64,000 nt of DNA from Microvelia longipes (Eukaryota > Arthropoda > Insecta > Hemiptera > Veliidae), in the NCBI GenBank assembly GCA_018340805.1, contig JACMZG010001863.1:26949785-27013784 (forward strand). The letters are read 5' to 3'. A program made the position numbers and the translations under genes. Under the pieces are notes generated by a model. The model had not been told where the DNA came from, did no database searches, and saw only the letters and a program-made list of their open reading frames with translations. Of this stretch, positions 1 through 10,729 are shown piece by piece (position 1 is the stretch's first letter; each line of letters begins with the position of its first letter).

Positions 1-1990
1 TCTACCAGAGTTTTTTTCCTACAAACTAACCTATAGGAAGTTGCTTGATTGAAGAAGAGGTCCTCATCGCCTCTATAATTACTTCTCTATAATTACTCTT
101 TACTTATTCTGGTTTGCCTATTTTCTAGCCCTACTGGATTACAAACATGTCAAGGCTATCCCTCTAAAAGCGGGGTTAAAATTAACTTTAAATGAACCTC
201 TCTCTTAAAGGCTGTCTACTAAAAGTTGTAGTAAAATTAACTTAAATTAAACTATGTCTTGTTTTAAGTAAAATATAAAAAATCGAACACTTAAATGATA
301 AATTTTTTAAGTTTTATGTAAGTTTTATAATTTTAGTTTCTCTGTTTCAAATTTTTGGGTACTCGAATGAAACAGGGTACCTAATTGAAGAAGTAAGGTT
401 CAAACATACTTCATAAGAAAACTTAAACTACTTTTAAACAACACTATCGCATTTGCTATTGCGTATTGTATTTACATTCCGACACAACCGTAATGACTTT
501 CTTAATTTAAAATAGTGTTCTGAGCTTACCAATGTTATACAACGATTTTATACTAAATATTAGGTTTAACTGTATAAACTATATTATGTAGGGTTAAATT
601 TATTAAAAATAAATTTAACACACAGATTAATAATCTGTGGCCAATAAGATGCAATGCTGCTAGACGTATTTTACTATGAATTAAAAAATTGTGTTTATTT
701 TTAAAGAACTATTTTTAAATAAATTAGTTTAAACTTTACACGTACAGTTTGTATAAATTATTATAAAAAGTATAAATTAGAATCATAACAAGGTAGTATT
801 ACTGACACCGATTATGGCAACAAGGTATTTTGTGGTTTGTTTGAGATAATAGTTGTAATTTAATAGTTTATACCTTGTTTATGGTTTTTAAAAATATAAT
901 AATTTGTCTGTAACAAGGCTATATTGTGCAATATCGTATAAAGTTATAATATAGTAAAGACGGCTCCTGTTCTCAAATTGTTCCTTAAGGGTAACTGCTT
1001 AATTTTTCTTGAGTGGAAACAAAATCATTTATTTTATTAGGTGGTCGTTTAGTAATGACTTTAAAAATTCTACAAACATCGCGGAATCAACCATAAAAGA
1101 TCAAAAGCTATTGTATTTTGCACTACGTTAATTTCATCATTAATTTATGGACAAAAGAAATTGATTACATTTTTGCGCAAAGATAGTTTCCTTAACTCAG
1201 GTCAATCTGCCCTCCCTCTCTTAATTTTTATTAAGTTCAGAATCAAACTTCACTGTTGGTCTTGTTGTTTTATTTCTTTGTGAATTGGGCACCAAAAAGT
1301 ACACATATTGGTACATTGCTATTAAAAAATATAACACTAAAATTATAAATTCACCCTTTAACCAAAGTTCAGAGATGTCAATACCATAATTTTAGATTGT
1401 TTGGTTGCTACTTTTAGAATTAAACACTTTAAATATGTGCTACGTTCTTTAAATTACCGTAGGTATTTTACTGTTTTATTTCTGCTATTTTTAGACTTCT
1501 TCTTTAAAATGCTTTATTTTAAAAACATTTTTAATCTAAACAATCATTTAAGCTTTAAAAATTGAGGAAATACAACTGTTTGATTTTTCAAAATTAGTTT
1601 GCGTTATTTAAGTTCATTATTTCTTTTGCGGATAGAACAAAATCAGAACTAAGTACTCTCTATATTTGGTCTCTATATAGGATTAGAAGTTAGAAAAAAG
1701 CATTCTGTTACCCTTGGATTTTTTCATTGTGTTTGATTTTGTTATTTCCTTAATAATAAATTTTAAATCAGTACGCATTAAAGCAGATGTATTTAGGGTG
1801 GTAATTTGTACTCTTTTTTTTTAAATGTTACTTTGATAGAAATGCTGTTGTGGTAAAATATTGAGTAGTCAAGTGGATAGATTCGACCTTAATTTGAGAT
1901 CTTAGAACGTCATAGTCGTATTGATTCAGCTTCCCGGTTTGATCTTTACATCCAACCGGGAATGAAATTATATTTACACTCTGACTTCAC
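1..1990. other. AT-rich non-coding DNA, no gene seen
   Basis: No open frame, RNA-like fold or recognised repeat was found here. If the minus-strand exons further right belong to one gene, this is part of the intron downstream of the 18.4-kb exon. Confidence 0.5.
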
Positions 1991-2066
1991 TTTTACACAG
2001 GCTAATTCAGGAGTTCTTTTACACAGGCTAATTCAGGAATTCTTTCACACAGGCTAATTCAGCCGA
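1991..2066. repeat. 26-bp tandem repeat, three copies
   Basis: Three consecutive units, each containing ACACAGGCTAATTCAG, start at 1991, 2017 and 2043. The third has a T-to-C change before ACACAGG and loses similarity after its core. No function is suggested. Confidence 0.85.
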
Positions 2067-2334
2067 GGGTTACTCGTTTTTTTGACCAGATTGTATAGAT
2101 GGTATTAAAAGATTGACTGACTTTTAGGGATTTAAACTGCAACTTTAATTATTTAACTATTAATAAGTAATTAAAATGGACTTCTGCTTTTCACAGTACT
2201 CCTCAATCGCAATTCAATAAAAATATAGATTTTCCGACAAATTTAAGTGTATACATTTAAGTTTCCAGCTTTAATCTCAGTTGTCAACCTGTTCATTCAC
2301 ACGTTGCTATGCGTCTTACTACCATCATCCCCCA

Positions 2335-2830
2335 GGCTACTACCTCAACTGAATCCCGCAGGATGCCGTCTTGATCATCACCATTCTCACATTTCCGGCT
2401 TTTCCTGGCAGCAACTTGACTCTTCCTATGGTTCAGATTCTCTGGGCCATATTTGATTCTACGACGACAGCTAGATCTTAAATTTTGACTGTTGCATTCT
2501 CCTTTCTTCATTTCGCTCTAAAACTGATGGTTGGCATGTATTCCTTCGACCACCGTTGCCAAAACATATCTGCCAATCGCTAGATACTCGCCAAGTTGTC
2601 TTTCTCCGACGTCTATCCCGTCGTACCCGTTTCACATCAGCAATTCTTAATGTGCCAATGAGGATTGAGAACGAAGATAGGCTTTTTTATAAGTCGACCC
2701 TGTCCAGAAACACACGTGTGAACGGCCTACTGTTGACGCTCAACCTCCAACTGCAATGAATGTAAAACCTCATCCCGTGGAGCCCGTTCTTTCAAAATAG
2801 CAGATAAAGCTGTCAACCCGTTCCATTTAC
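2335..2830 (-). pseudogene. Decayed BEL/Pao retroelement: integrase C-terminal (DUF5641-like) fragment
   Basis: Read on the minus strand, this GC-richer block gives stretches typical of the end of BEL/Pao polyproteins. A LKERAPRDEVL motif lies near 2780. The tryptophan-rich FWQRWSKEY signature lies near 2530-2560. A GRV-x-PGK-x-G-x-VR block lies near 2370-2440. These are the late integrase and its C-terminal domain, which work in integration of the retroelement. The reading frame breaks several times, with stops just before and just after the FWQRW block and frame changes between blocks, so this is a dead relic. No LTRs, protease or reverse transcriptase were recognised nearby. The open frames called on either strand here are chance products of the broken sequence. 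Family assignment is from remembered motifs; a profile search would settle it. Confidence 0.8.
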
Positions 2831-2839
2831 ATATTGTCA

Positions 2840-5365
2840 TATGTCAGATAGGTTTATCGGTTGCTACTATGCATCCGTAGTTTGGTTTCTGGATGTATAA
2901 TTCAGTTTAATTATTTTTTTACCTAGTTTCTGATTTTGCTTTGCTCATTAGAGAGAGAGTTAGGTAAGGTAGTAACGAACTTATTTCTCTTATAAAAGAA
3001 TCTATCTGGGTGTTTTAATGAACGGGCTGTCAGCTCAATGATCTTAGATTTTTCCAAGCATTTAAGGTTAAATATTTTTTTAACCTTATACATAAAAAAA
3101 CACTTTTGTACATAAAAAATTAAACTAAACATCGAAATTCTTTTTTCAATGACAAAATGAGTATGAAGATATCGTCATACTCATTTTGATAAATAAATTG
3201 AATTTATTAAATAATTTTTATAATATCCGTACTTGGTAAATTAAATTAATAAATTAAGTATGAAAAAATAATGCCGGTGGTTAAGTTATAAAAAATACTA
3301 AAAGGTTTGTTTAAGCACTTGAAAAATTAAAAGCCAATATATTTTAATGCTTAACTTTTATTGAATTGAAAATCGAAGTGTGTATTTATCACAAAGGAGG
3401 TAAAGAGCGAAGGTTTTTCCTACTTCTGTCTCTTTATCTTAATATTCTGTCGAACAAGTTGAACAAATCGGATGTAACCATGAAATCACCGAGACGAAGG
3501 TTCCCAGCAGTAATTTTCTCGGCAATTACAGCTCAACTGTAAGAGGTCCTTCAAAAATAGTTTTTTGGGGTGTTTTGTAAGAGTTAACCATCAATTTACT
3601 AAACTTTCACTACTTTGATTATTTCGGTTGTTCAATAATCATTTACTTAAATATGCTCAGCTCATTGCCTTTTGACATAGTTTTTGCATTTTATTTTATT
3701 TTTTGAATTTCTGGTTTAGTCGCTTAATTTAGTTAGTTAATTTTTAACTTTGTGCCTTAATGGTAGAAATAATCTTTTGTTATATTATTAACAAAAATTA
3801 TGATAGCACTCTCCTCTAACTCTAGAGGAGGTAACCCTCTTCTATAACTTCATTCTGGATTGGCGCAAAGTATATGTATATATCCCTTGATTTTTAACTA
3901 AATTTATATGAAATGAGTTTTCGAGACTTCAGTGCAGTTGATAATTTGCTTAACACGAGTGAGTGACGCATTTTTTATTCGGTTCTCCATTCTTTTTCAT
4001 CCAGGTATCAATGGATTTTCTTTTCAATATTTAAAAGTCAACTTGAATGATCAGTAGGTGTTGTTTTTGCTCTGATACACGTTTTCACCATATCCAGATT
4101 CATTCTAGATCTATATATTATCTGAATGACCTTTCATTTTATAAACTTTACTTTTGATCATGATATGTAATAATATCATGATAAAACTCACGACTTGTGT
4201 TAAATCACCTTGTTGTGTTTACCCTTTTCCATTTGACAAGTTACATACATACTTCTATTTTCTTTATACATTTCAATGATTATCTAAAATACTAAAGTGT
4301 TAATGATGGTGTCTCATCTTAGTATATTTCAGCCGTAATGAGGATCACCAGACTCTCCTGTTCATCTTTTTTGTCTTCCTGAAATCACCAACTTTATCAT
4401 CTCATTTTCTTCAAGTTTTGATTTCTTTCCCACACCAAATCTGTGTTCTCATCAACCCTCCATCTTCGTTCCTACTTCGTCTTCATATATATTGAAACTA
4501 ACACCTTGAATTTCATTTAACCTCCTTACTTCGATACTTCTTTGTTACTTTACTTTTCTTTCTTCTTTACTCCACCACTCTATCCTCATTAAACCTCTTA
4601 GTTTTCAACATATAATTAAAATAAGAATACTAAGTGTGATTCAAGAGAATAACTCATGTCATTTCACTAAATCAAAGAAATGTAATAGCAAATCTACATG
4701 AACCCACGAAAGAGGGACTGTATTCCTATTATATTTAGTTTTTTTTCTTTGAATATTAATGATTTTCTGTTTACTATAAATTTCGAGTTTGTTTTTAAGC
4801 AGTCACTTAAAAAATCAGGACAAATATATTTTTGCTTTATTAGATGAGGAGTAATAAACAAAACAATTTATTCTTGATGTTAGTGATCAATCAACCTTTG
4901 AGATAACATGAAAAATAAAATAAAATTGTTAAAATAAAGATATCTTATTTCAATAGTGAGCTTTATTTTTTTACTTTTATTGTACTGAAGTATAATCATT
5001 AATTATAAATATATACACGTAAATAAAAGATGAATCTTCATTTAATTTCTGATAAATTATTTTCACTATAATTGTCTATGCATATGAGAGAATTACTTTG
5101 TTTCGTAAAACTTATAATAATATGAAGAGTGAAAGGAAATAATATAATATGTAACAGAAACAAAAGGGAAAATAAGAACATAAAGAAAAAAAATAAAGTA
5201 AAATCCTTGAGAAGATACATAGATAGAACGTGAAAGGACTTGCGGTGCGAGAAAAGTCAATCTTGGCTATGCATGACCCTCTACTTCTACTTTATAGAAA
5301 TAGTAACTCCCTTGAGAACTAGACTACATTTACTCATAAGTAGAGAAATAGTAGTAATATATGTC
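2840..5365. other. AT-rich non-coding DNA with one perfect hairpin
   Basis: No gene was recognised. A perfect 14-bp inverted repeat with an 8-nt loop lies at 3153-3166 / 3175-3188. A T-rich, CT-rich stretch at about 4330-4610 has no coding signal. Confidence 0.45.
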
Positions 5366-5369
5366 TCTC

Positions 5370-5523
5370 TTAGGGTCTTCCGGTCCATTAGGGGCCCTAT
5401 GTAAGGAACCATTTAAGGTAGGTCGCATTTATTATGCTCAAAGTATTAATTAAAGTTTGCGAAATATTTTTATAACAGATAATATTCTTGTGAACTAAGA
5501 GCATAGATCAAGATGCGAATCCT
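5370..5523 (-). mobile_element. Truncated tRNA(Leu/Ser)-type SINE
   Basis: Diverged minus-strand relative of the SINE at 45915-46142. It shares the segment from the B box (GATGCGAATCC on the plus strand) through the unique body (ATGCTCAAAGT) toward the tail. The tRNA-like head with the A box is missing, and a family F fragment starts directly at the break, so the two are abutted or nested. Confidence 0.65.
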
Positions 5524-5700
5524 ACAGACACACATACAGACTGACACTTAGTGAAAACCACATAGGAGGCCTTTAATACACCTGAAACGGATAATTCAGA
5601 TGACATTCTTGTTTCGGATTTTTTCCAAACAATACTTTTCCTATATGCTTACGGAATAAATAAGAAAAGTAAAATTATAGCTCTATTTGTAATTAGTGTA
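5524..5700 (-). repeat. Family F fragment (terminal part only)
   Basis: Contains the landmarks of this end of the family: ACACACATACAGAC, GTGAAAACCAC, GGAGGCCTTTAA, CTGAAACGGATAATTCAG, TTTCGGATTTTTT, and a terminal AAGAAAAGTAAAATT. The 5S-like segment is absent. Strand is given by the 5S-like sense of the family. Confidence 0.75.
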
Positions 5701-6236
5701 AAACGAACACTTGATTGTAGGTTTGAATTGGATTTTATAAAGTTCTTGTCAATTTGTTACTTGTTTTGTTATAAATGGATCTGTGTCAACAAAGTCATTC
5801 TGTAAGTAACATAAACCTGTTGAAAGAAATTATTTTAAATCCAAGTATTGACAAGGCTGAATATTGATCAGGTGTGATAAAATGTAACAAGATAAGGAGT
5901 GGTGCAGTTCAGTATCCACCAATTCCCTTTTGCTCTTAAATCAACTTTGAAGGACGGATTTGTTCGTATGTATCTATCCTAATTTATTTACAATGCTAGA
6001 TTACTTCGAACTTAAAGGTCTGAAGTTTAAGCTGTAGTTTTAAATCGCTTTAATTAAATATTCTATGTAATACTTATTTTTTTATTGAAACCAAACGTTT
6101 GCTTTCACGCTTTTAGCTAATTATATCAAGATAGTGGCAAATAATAGGCTGAGCGCTAAAAACTCCTACATTCAGGTTGAAACTAGTTCTAAGTATAATG
6201 CAACTGAATGAAGTGCTTAATGAGTATAATCTACAG

Positions 6237-6378
6237 CAGGGGTTCCCATCCCAAGAACAATTTTATTTAGCAGGAGTTCCCAACCAAATAACAGTATTAT
6301 CTATAGCAGGGGTTCCCAACCCAAGAACAGTATTATCTATAGCAGGGGTTCCCAACCCAAGAACAGTATTTAGTACCT
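6237..6378. repeat. 36-bp tandem repeat of the hAT left end, four copies
   Basis: Units of 33-36 bp each hold the terminus (AGCAGGGGTTCCCAACCC) plus AAGAACAGTATT. The last units also carry ATCTATAG, which resembles the target-site duplication. The last two units are almost identical and the outer two are more diverged. Confidence 0.85.
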
Positions 6379-7123
6379 AGATAAACGAAACAAACAAAAT
6401 TTATTAGCAAACCAGAGACATCTCGCGGACTACATTTAAATATTCGAAATTCGTCTTGGTTCAACCATCTAGATTACCTCCTTTCCACTTGATTGCGGGC
6501 TAGTATAACTATTTCTTTGTTTTTACTATTTAATAAAAATTTTTGCACAAATGACTAAATGCAGGGTGTATTCAATTATACCTGAATATTTCTCTCTTTT
6601 TACTTAATATAACGGACTTATTTGTTTTATATTATTAGTGAACTTCACTCCTTGAATGGTGATCTTTATTCAACCAAAAAATGTTATAGACTACCTACAC
6701 CTCAGTGACCATTATATTTTAATGCAGGTATAAAATAAAAGACTTATGGAAAATATTATTGGAGCCTCCCAAATTTGCCTATGTGTGACATTTAAGGAAA
6801 GCCATCTGAGCTCTAATTGTAAATTTAAAGAGGGAATTTATTGATTCTTAAAAATGTTAAACAGTAACTTCAGGGTGTTTTATAATGTTTGGAAGAAATA
6901 AAATGGTCTTTCAGAATTAAGTTATAAAGATGAATAGAAGTTCAATAAAAGTTTCCTACCAAGGTTATAATCTACTAAAGTCAGAAATATTCTCTATAAT
7001 TCCATTGTTTTTATTTATTACATTGTTAATTACAATTTTAAATCAATATAAATGTTCCGCGGACCACTTTGAACCTTCACACGATTAATCAGTGGTCCGC
7101 AGACCACTGGTTGGGAACCACTA
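6237..7123. mobile_element. Non-autonomous hAT-type element with 8-bp target-site duplication
   Basis: The left terminus CAGGGGTTCCCA and right terminus TTGGGAACCACTA are inverted repeats of the hAT type. The subterminal CGCGGACCACTTTGAA and GTGGTCCGCAGACCAC are also typical. Flanking 8-mers are ATCTACAG (6229-6236) and ATCTAAAG (7124-7131), a 7/8 match, as expected for hAT insertion. The interior has no transposase frame, so mobility would have needed enzyme from elsewhere. The left terminus is repeated four times. The short frame at 6177-6380 is a by-product of those repeats. Confidence 0.8.
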
Positions 7124-7341
7124 ATCTAAAGGGTATATTTTGAGAGTGTTTAAAATAACCACTTGCTAGGTAGAGTCAGCAACCAGGATTATACTTCCAC
7201 TGATAGTTTTACTCTCTTAAGTATAGAATCTCGATTCTTATAAATTTAAAATATTCTTTAAATAAAGTAATGATTTCGTAGCTTACTCGTATATGTCAAC
7301 GAAAAAATAAATACAATATTTATGAATTAAAGTCATGTTTT

Positions 7342-7417
7342 ATGTATGTGTGTGTGTGTGTGTGTTTATATATATATATATATATATACACATACATAAA
7401 ACGTGTGTGTGTGTGTG
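7342..7417. repeat. (TG)n-(TA)n-(CA) microsatellite forming a hairpin
   Basis: GTTTTATGTATGTGTG, a TA run, then CACATACATAAAAC form an inverted repeat centred on the TA run. A further (GT)n run follows. Confidence 0.8.
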
Positions 7418-7748
7418 TCTTAATCCCTAAGCATTAAGATGATCGAATTTTGAATATATTTCTACTTATTTCTATTTATTCTATTTAAGGCCTACTTCGA
7501 GTCTTACATAATTCCTTAAAATATCCTCGGTCTGTTTGTCGTATCGGTCTAGTTAGATACAGGCTTAGTTTTGCGAAATACGGAAACCTTTTCTGTAAAT
7601 TCAGTAACTTCTAATCTTAAGCAATAATCTATTCATGAAGTGCTTGATTTATTAAGACTTACTTAAAGGAAATGTCAGAGATTGTACTATTTTACTTTAT
7701 GAGGGGGATTTTGTTGTAACCCTACTTGTTATTTTAGGAAAGTACTAT

Positions 7749-7857
7749 ACTTACTAAGTTACTAGATCAAGAATAAAATTATAATAGGTGTTTACTGAAG
7801 GGTAGGAAATGAAAACCAATATATGACTTTTTGCTTTTTCATCTACATTATTATGTA
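7749..7857 (+). repeat. Left arm of a 109-bp inverted-repeat pair
   Basis: The reverse complement matches 9178-9286 over 109 bp with about two mismatches and no gap. The arms enclose two family F pieces and a TA tract. The arms could be termini of a 1.5-kb element, but no convincing target-site duplication is visible outside them. Confidence 0.85.
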
Positions 7858-7884
7858 CTACTATAAATTATTGTGTATACATTT

Positions 7885-8160
7885 TTTAAAATGGGTTTTA
7901 AAAAAAATCGGGTACCGACTGCATCGGAACTTTTTCTCAGTATATCGGATACGCTATGCTCATCTTCACTACTTCAGACACGCTTCGCTTGTTCTCAGAA
8001 TATGGAAATACCCTAATTTTATTCCAGTACAATAATCTTGTATACCGACTTTAAACTAAATTAAATTGTTTTCAATTTTTTCAAAAAATTCGATAAAAAT
8101 TAAATTAATGCTGATTATAGAATGAAACTTACGCATTTGCCTGTATAAATTTACAAAAAA
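7885..8160 (-). repeat. Family F copy, internally deleted
   Basis: Starts with the family terminus (AATCGGGTACCG...CATCGGAACTTTTTCTC) and the GCTTCGCTTGTTCTCAG module. It then jumps to the ATTAATGCTGATTATAGAATGAAACTTACG part, skipping the 5S-like segment. Confidence 0.65.
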
Positions 8161-8254
8161 TTTCCTTCAAAACCTAGTGTCCTCGGACACTCCAACAAAT
8201 TGGTTTTTAAGAATTCCGACAATTTCTCTGCGCCAAGCTCGCAGTTAATATATA

Positions 8255-8930
8255 ATTTAAAAAAATCGTATACGAAACTTTTCAAAAAAACTACCTTGGA
8301 ACTTTTCCTCATCACATTAGATTGCTACGCTCATCCTTAGATAGTAAATGCATCCGTTTCATTTTCAGTGATCACCCATACATCACTGACCACGCTCAAT
8401 GCTGCTTAAGTTTTATAATCCTACAAAAATTATGGATATACTTGTCGCATTGAAACGAACCTTTGTGTACTTATTTATTAGGTAAAGGTATATATTTGTA
8501 CTACATTTAAACTCAATTGAAACATTTGCTGATTTTTAAAAACAATTAAAAACGTACACAAGTTATTCGATAAAACTTGAACTAATGCTGATAATGAGAT
8601 GAAACTTATGTTAATATGTTAATCTTATACATAGTCACATGCGTGCCAAATCTTAATCCGCATCATTTTCCCTCACCTCTACAGCGGTAGACTGATTTTT
8701 GTTTCAATTTTCAACTCACTAGGAGCTACTATGATAACAGACACACACACACACACATACAGACAGTCAGCTTTGTGAAAACCACTCAGGAGGTCTTTAA
8801 AAACTCCTGAAACGGATAATTCCCGGTTTCATCTATAGGTTTCGGATTTTTTTGCAAACACAATACTTTTCCTATATACCTAGGAAAATCCTATATACGG
8901 TATAAATGAGGAAAAGTAAAATTAATGATA
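8255..8930 (-). repeat. Family F copy with 5S-like segment
   Basis: Ordered landmarks: CTTGGAACTTTTCCTCATCAC, a decayed palindromic module, the 5S-like segment (antisense, about 8360-8410), AACTAATGCTGATAATGAGATG, GGAGCTACTATGATAACAGAC, a CA run, GGAGGTCTTTAAA, CTGAAACGGATAATTC, and TGAGGAAAAGTAAAATTAA. Confidence 0.8.
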
Positions 8931-8979
8931 ATTAGCAGCAAAAGAGACACAAAACTGACTAGTTAAATTATATATGTAT

Positions 8980-8980
8980 G

Positions 8981-9038
<58 letters not shown>
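8980..9038. repeat. (TA)n microsatellite
   Basis: Uninterrupted AT dinucleotide run next to the end of a family F copy. Confidence 0.95.
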
Positions 9039-9040
<2 letters not shown>

Positions 9041-9177
9041 TAATGAATTTGTAAATCTAAAATCGGTGTCTGGGTTTCTTTATGATTCGCGAAAAATTCA
9101 GTAAAATCTCGGTTTCGGACTTTTTATGCAAACACATGACGTGATCATTCATTACCTACGTATTCATTCATACGTGT

Positions 9178-9286
9178 TACATAATAATGTAGATGAAAAA
9201 GCAAAAAGTCATAAATTGGTTTTCATTTCCTACCCTACAGTAAACACCTATTATAATTTTATTCTTGATCTAGTAACTTAGTAAGT
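9178..9286 (-). repeat. Right arm of the 109-bp inverted-repeat pair
   Basis: Reverse-complement partner of 7749-7857. The near identity, in a region where other repeat copies are strongly diverged, suggests a recent origin or gene conversion. Confidence 0.85.
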
Positions 9287-9749
9287 GCAGTTTTCTTTTT
9301 ACAATGTTTGAGAATGGTCGCGACTAATCTAAAGATTTGCTTTACAATATAACAGGGAAGTTGAAACTTTTTGTTAACTATGTGAATGATGCTTAAGATT
9401 TATCTACCTTTCTCTCTATACGATGTAACGTTAGGTAATAGACGTATCGTTTCATGGGAATCTTCGATACATCCATCCTATACACATGTAAAGGGGTTTC
9501 AAACAATAGTCAAATAGTTACGTGTATTGGTATATGATCTTTAACTAGGCTTTTTAAGTATTTTAACTTATAAGTTTAAATGTTCTTCCTTGTTAATAAA
9601 AGATTGATTAAATCTCGGTCGTATGATATTCTTCAGCTTTTTAAGTTTTTAATGAATTATGTATTTTTCTATAAGAAGAAGAATAAATGTATGTACAACT
9701 GTCTTAAATATCTTATAATATAGTAAATAATTGTTTTCTACAATTGGAG

Positions 9750-10110
9750 TTAGGGACCCTAAATCTTAGAAGGGGCGGCATCCCGCAAACTTATTAGGGA
9801 GACTGACTATAGGGACTCAGAAGCCGACACTTCCCAAAATTAATACAAGGGAACTACTATTTTTGCTCAAAATCCATTTTAGACCAAAAATATTGTTCGG
9901 AAGAATAAAACACTTCTGTTTTTGTTTGTTTTTAGGACGGCAACCCTAAAATTAAAGAGAGGGACCCGAGCAAAAAAATTGCACAAGTATAAATCCGTTT
10001 AAGGCCAAATGAAGTTGCTAGAAGGAATAAAATTAGTTCAATTTTCTCGGGTTGCGGCACTTATAAAATTTAGACAGAGGCCCCATCAAAAAACATTTGA
10101 ACAACCAAAC
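9750..10110 (+). repeat. Degenerate local repeat, family G (copy 1)
   Basis: About three diverged units of roughly 110-130 bp. Recurrent pieces are GGCGGCA / GGACGGCAA / TTGCGGCAC, then AGAGGGACCCGA-like, then AAATCCGTTTAAGGCCAAA and TTGTTCGGAAGAATAAAA. The same pieces recur at 21.7-22.1 kb. No coding signal. Confidence 0.55.
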
Positions 10111-10302
10111 ATATGAAAAAAAGAATAACATAGGTTTTACATTATATCCCAAGGCAATTAAAACTTTACCTGACTATTTTTTTTTAAATTTCCGACTAAT
10201 AAATAAGGTTTATTTCTATCTGCCTAGTTGGTTTATTATTTTACTGTATTAAGTACCTAAATTATGTTTCTACTTTAATTTTTGTCGAATAACATGTATA
10301 AA

Positions 10303-10390
10303 AAATAGAAACCGATCCCCCTCACTCCGACCCTCAACTTCCGTCATCTGGACAACTTTATAAGCGTCATTTTCATAATGAAAATTCGCT
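10303..10390 (+). repeat. Dispersed repeat, family H (copy 1)
   Basis: The block with CCGATCCCCCTCACTCC, CCCTCAACTTCCGTCATC and AATTCGCTAAT is found again with substitutions at about 29095-29180. Confidence 0.6.
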
Positions 10391-10429
10391 AATTGTTGAA
10401 AATTTGGTAGAAGTGTATATCTTGTAGTA

Positions 10430-10725
10430 ATAAATTTGTACACGAAGTTTAATCACAACACGCCTAGTATATCTACGGTTTATATTGGATAACTAATATT
10501 AGGCAGTCACTATTATCGATCGAGGTTAATATCTGGTTGGGTGACATCTGGAAATAAAACGATTTTTTTACTTTCTGAGGACGATCGAGTCCGAATACGT
10601 GTTGCAATATAAATTAGGTGATTATTATATTCTGAGGGCGATCGAAGCGAGTCCGAAGTGGTTAGGATAAGCGTAGCAAATGTGTTATGGTGAGTAAAGT
10701 TCCGAGTTACCCTGTATCCGATTTA
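10430..10725 (+). repeat. Family F copy, 3' part with decayed 5S-like segment
   Basis: Has GGTTGGGTGACATCTGG (decayed C box), two GATCGA(AGC)GAGTCCGAA modules, and the terminal AAAGTTCCGAGTTACCCTGTATCCG. Confidence 0.7.
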
Positions 10726-10729
10726 ATTT

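Noticed and set aside
3480..3545. Possible minus-strand exon with acceptor-like CTCTTACAG
   Set aside because: Only one short frame is open (LSCNCRENYCWEP), the donor is poor, and it does not match the expected propeptide continuation.
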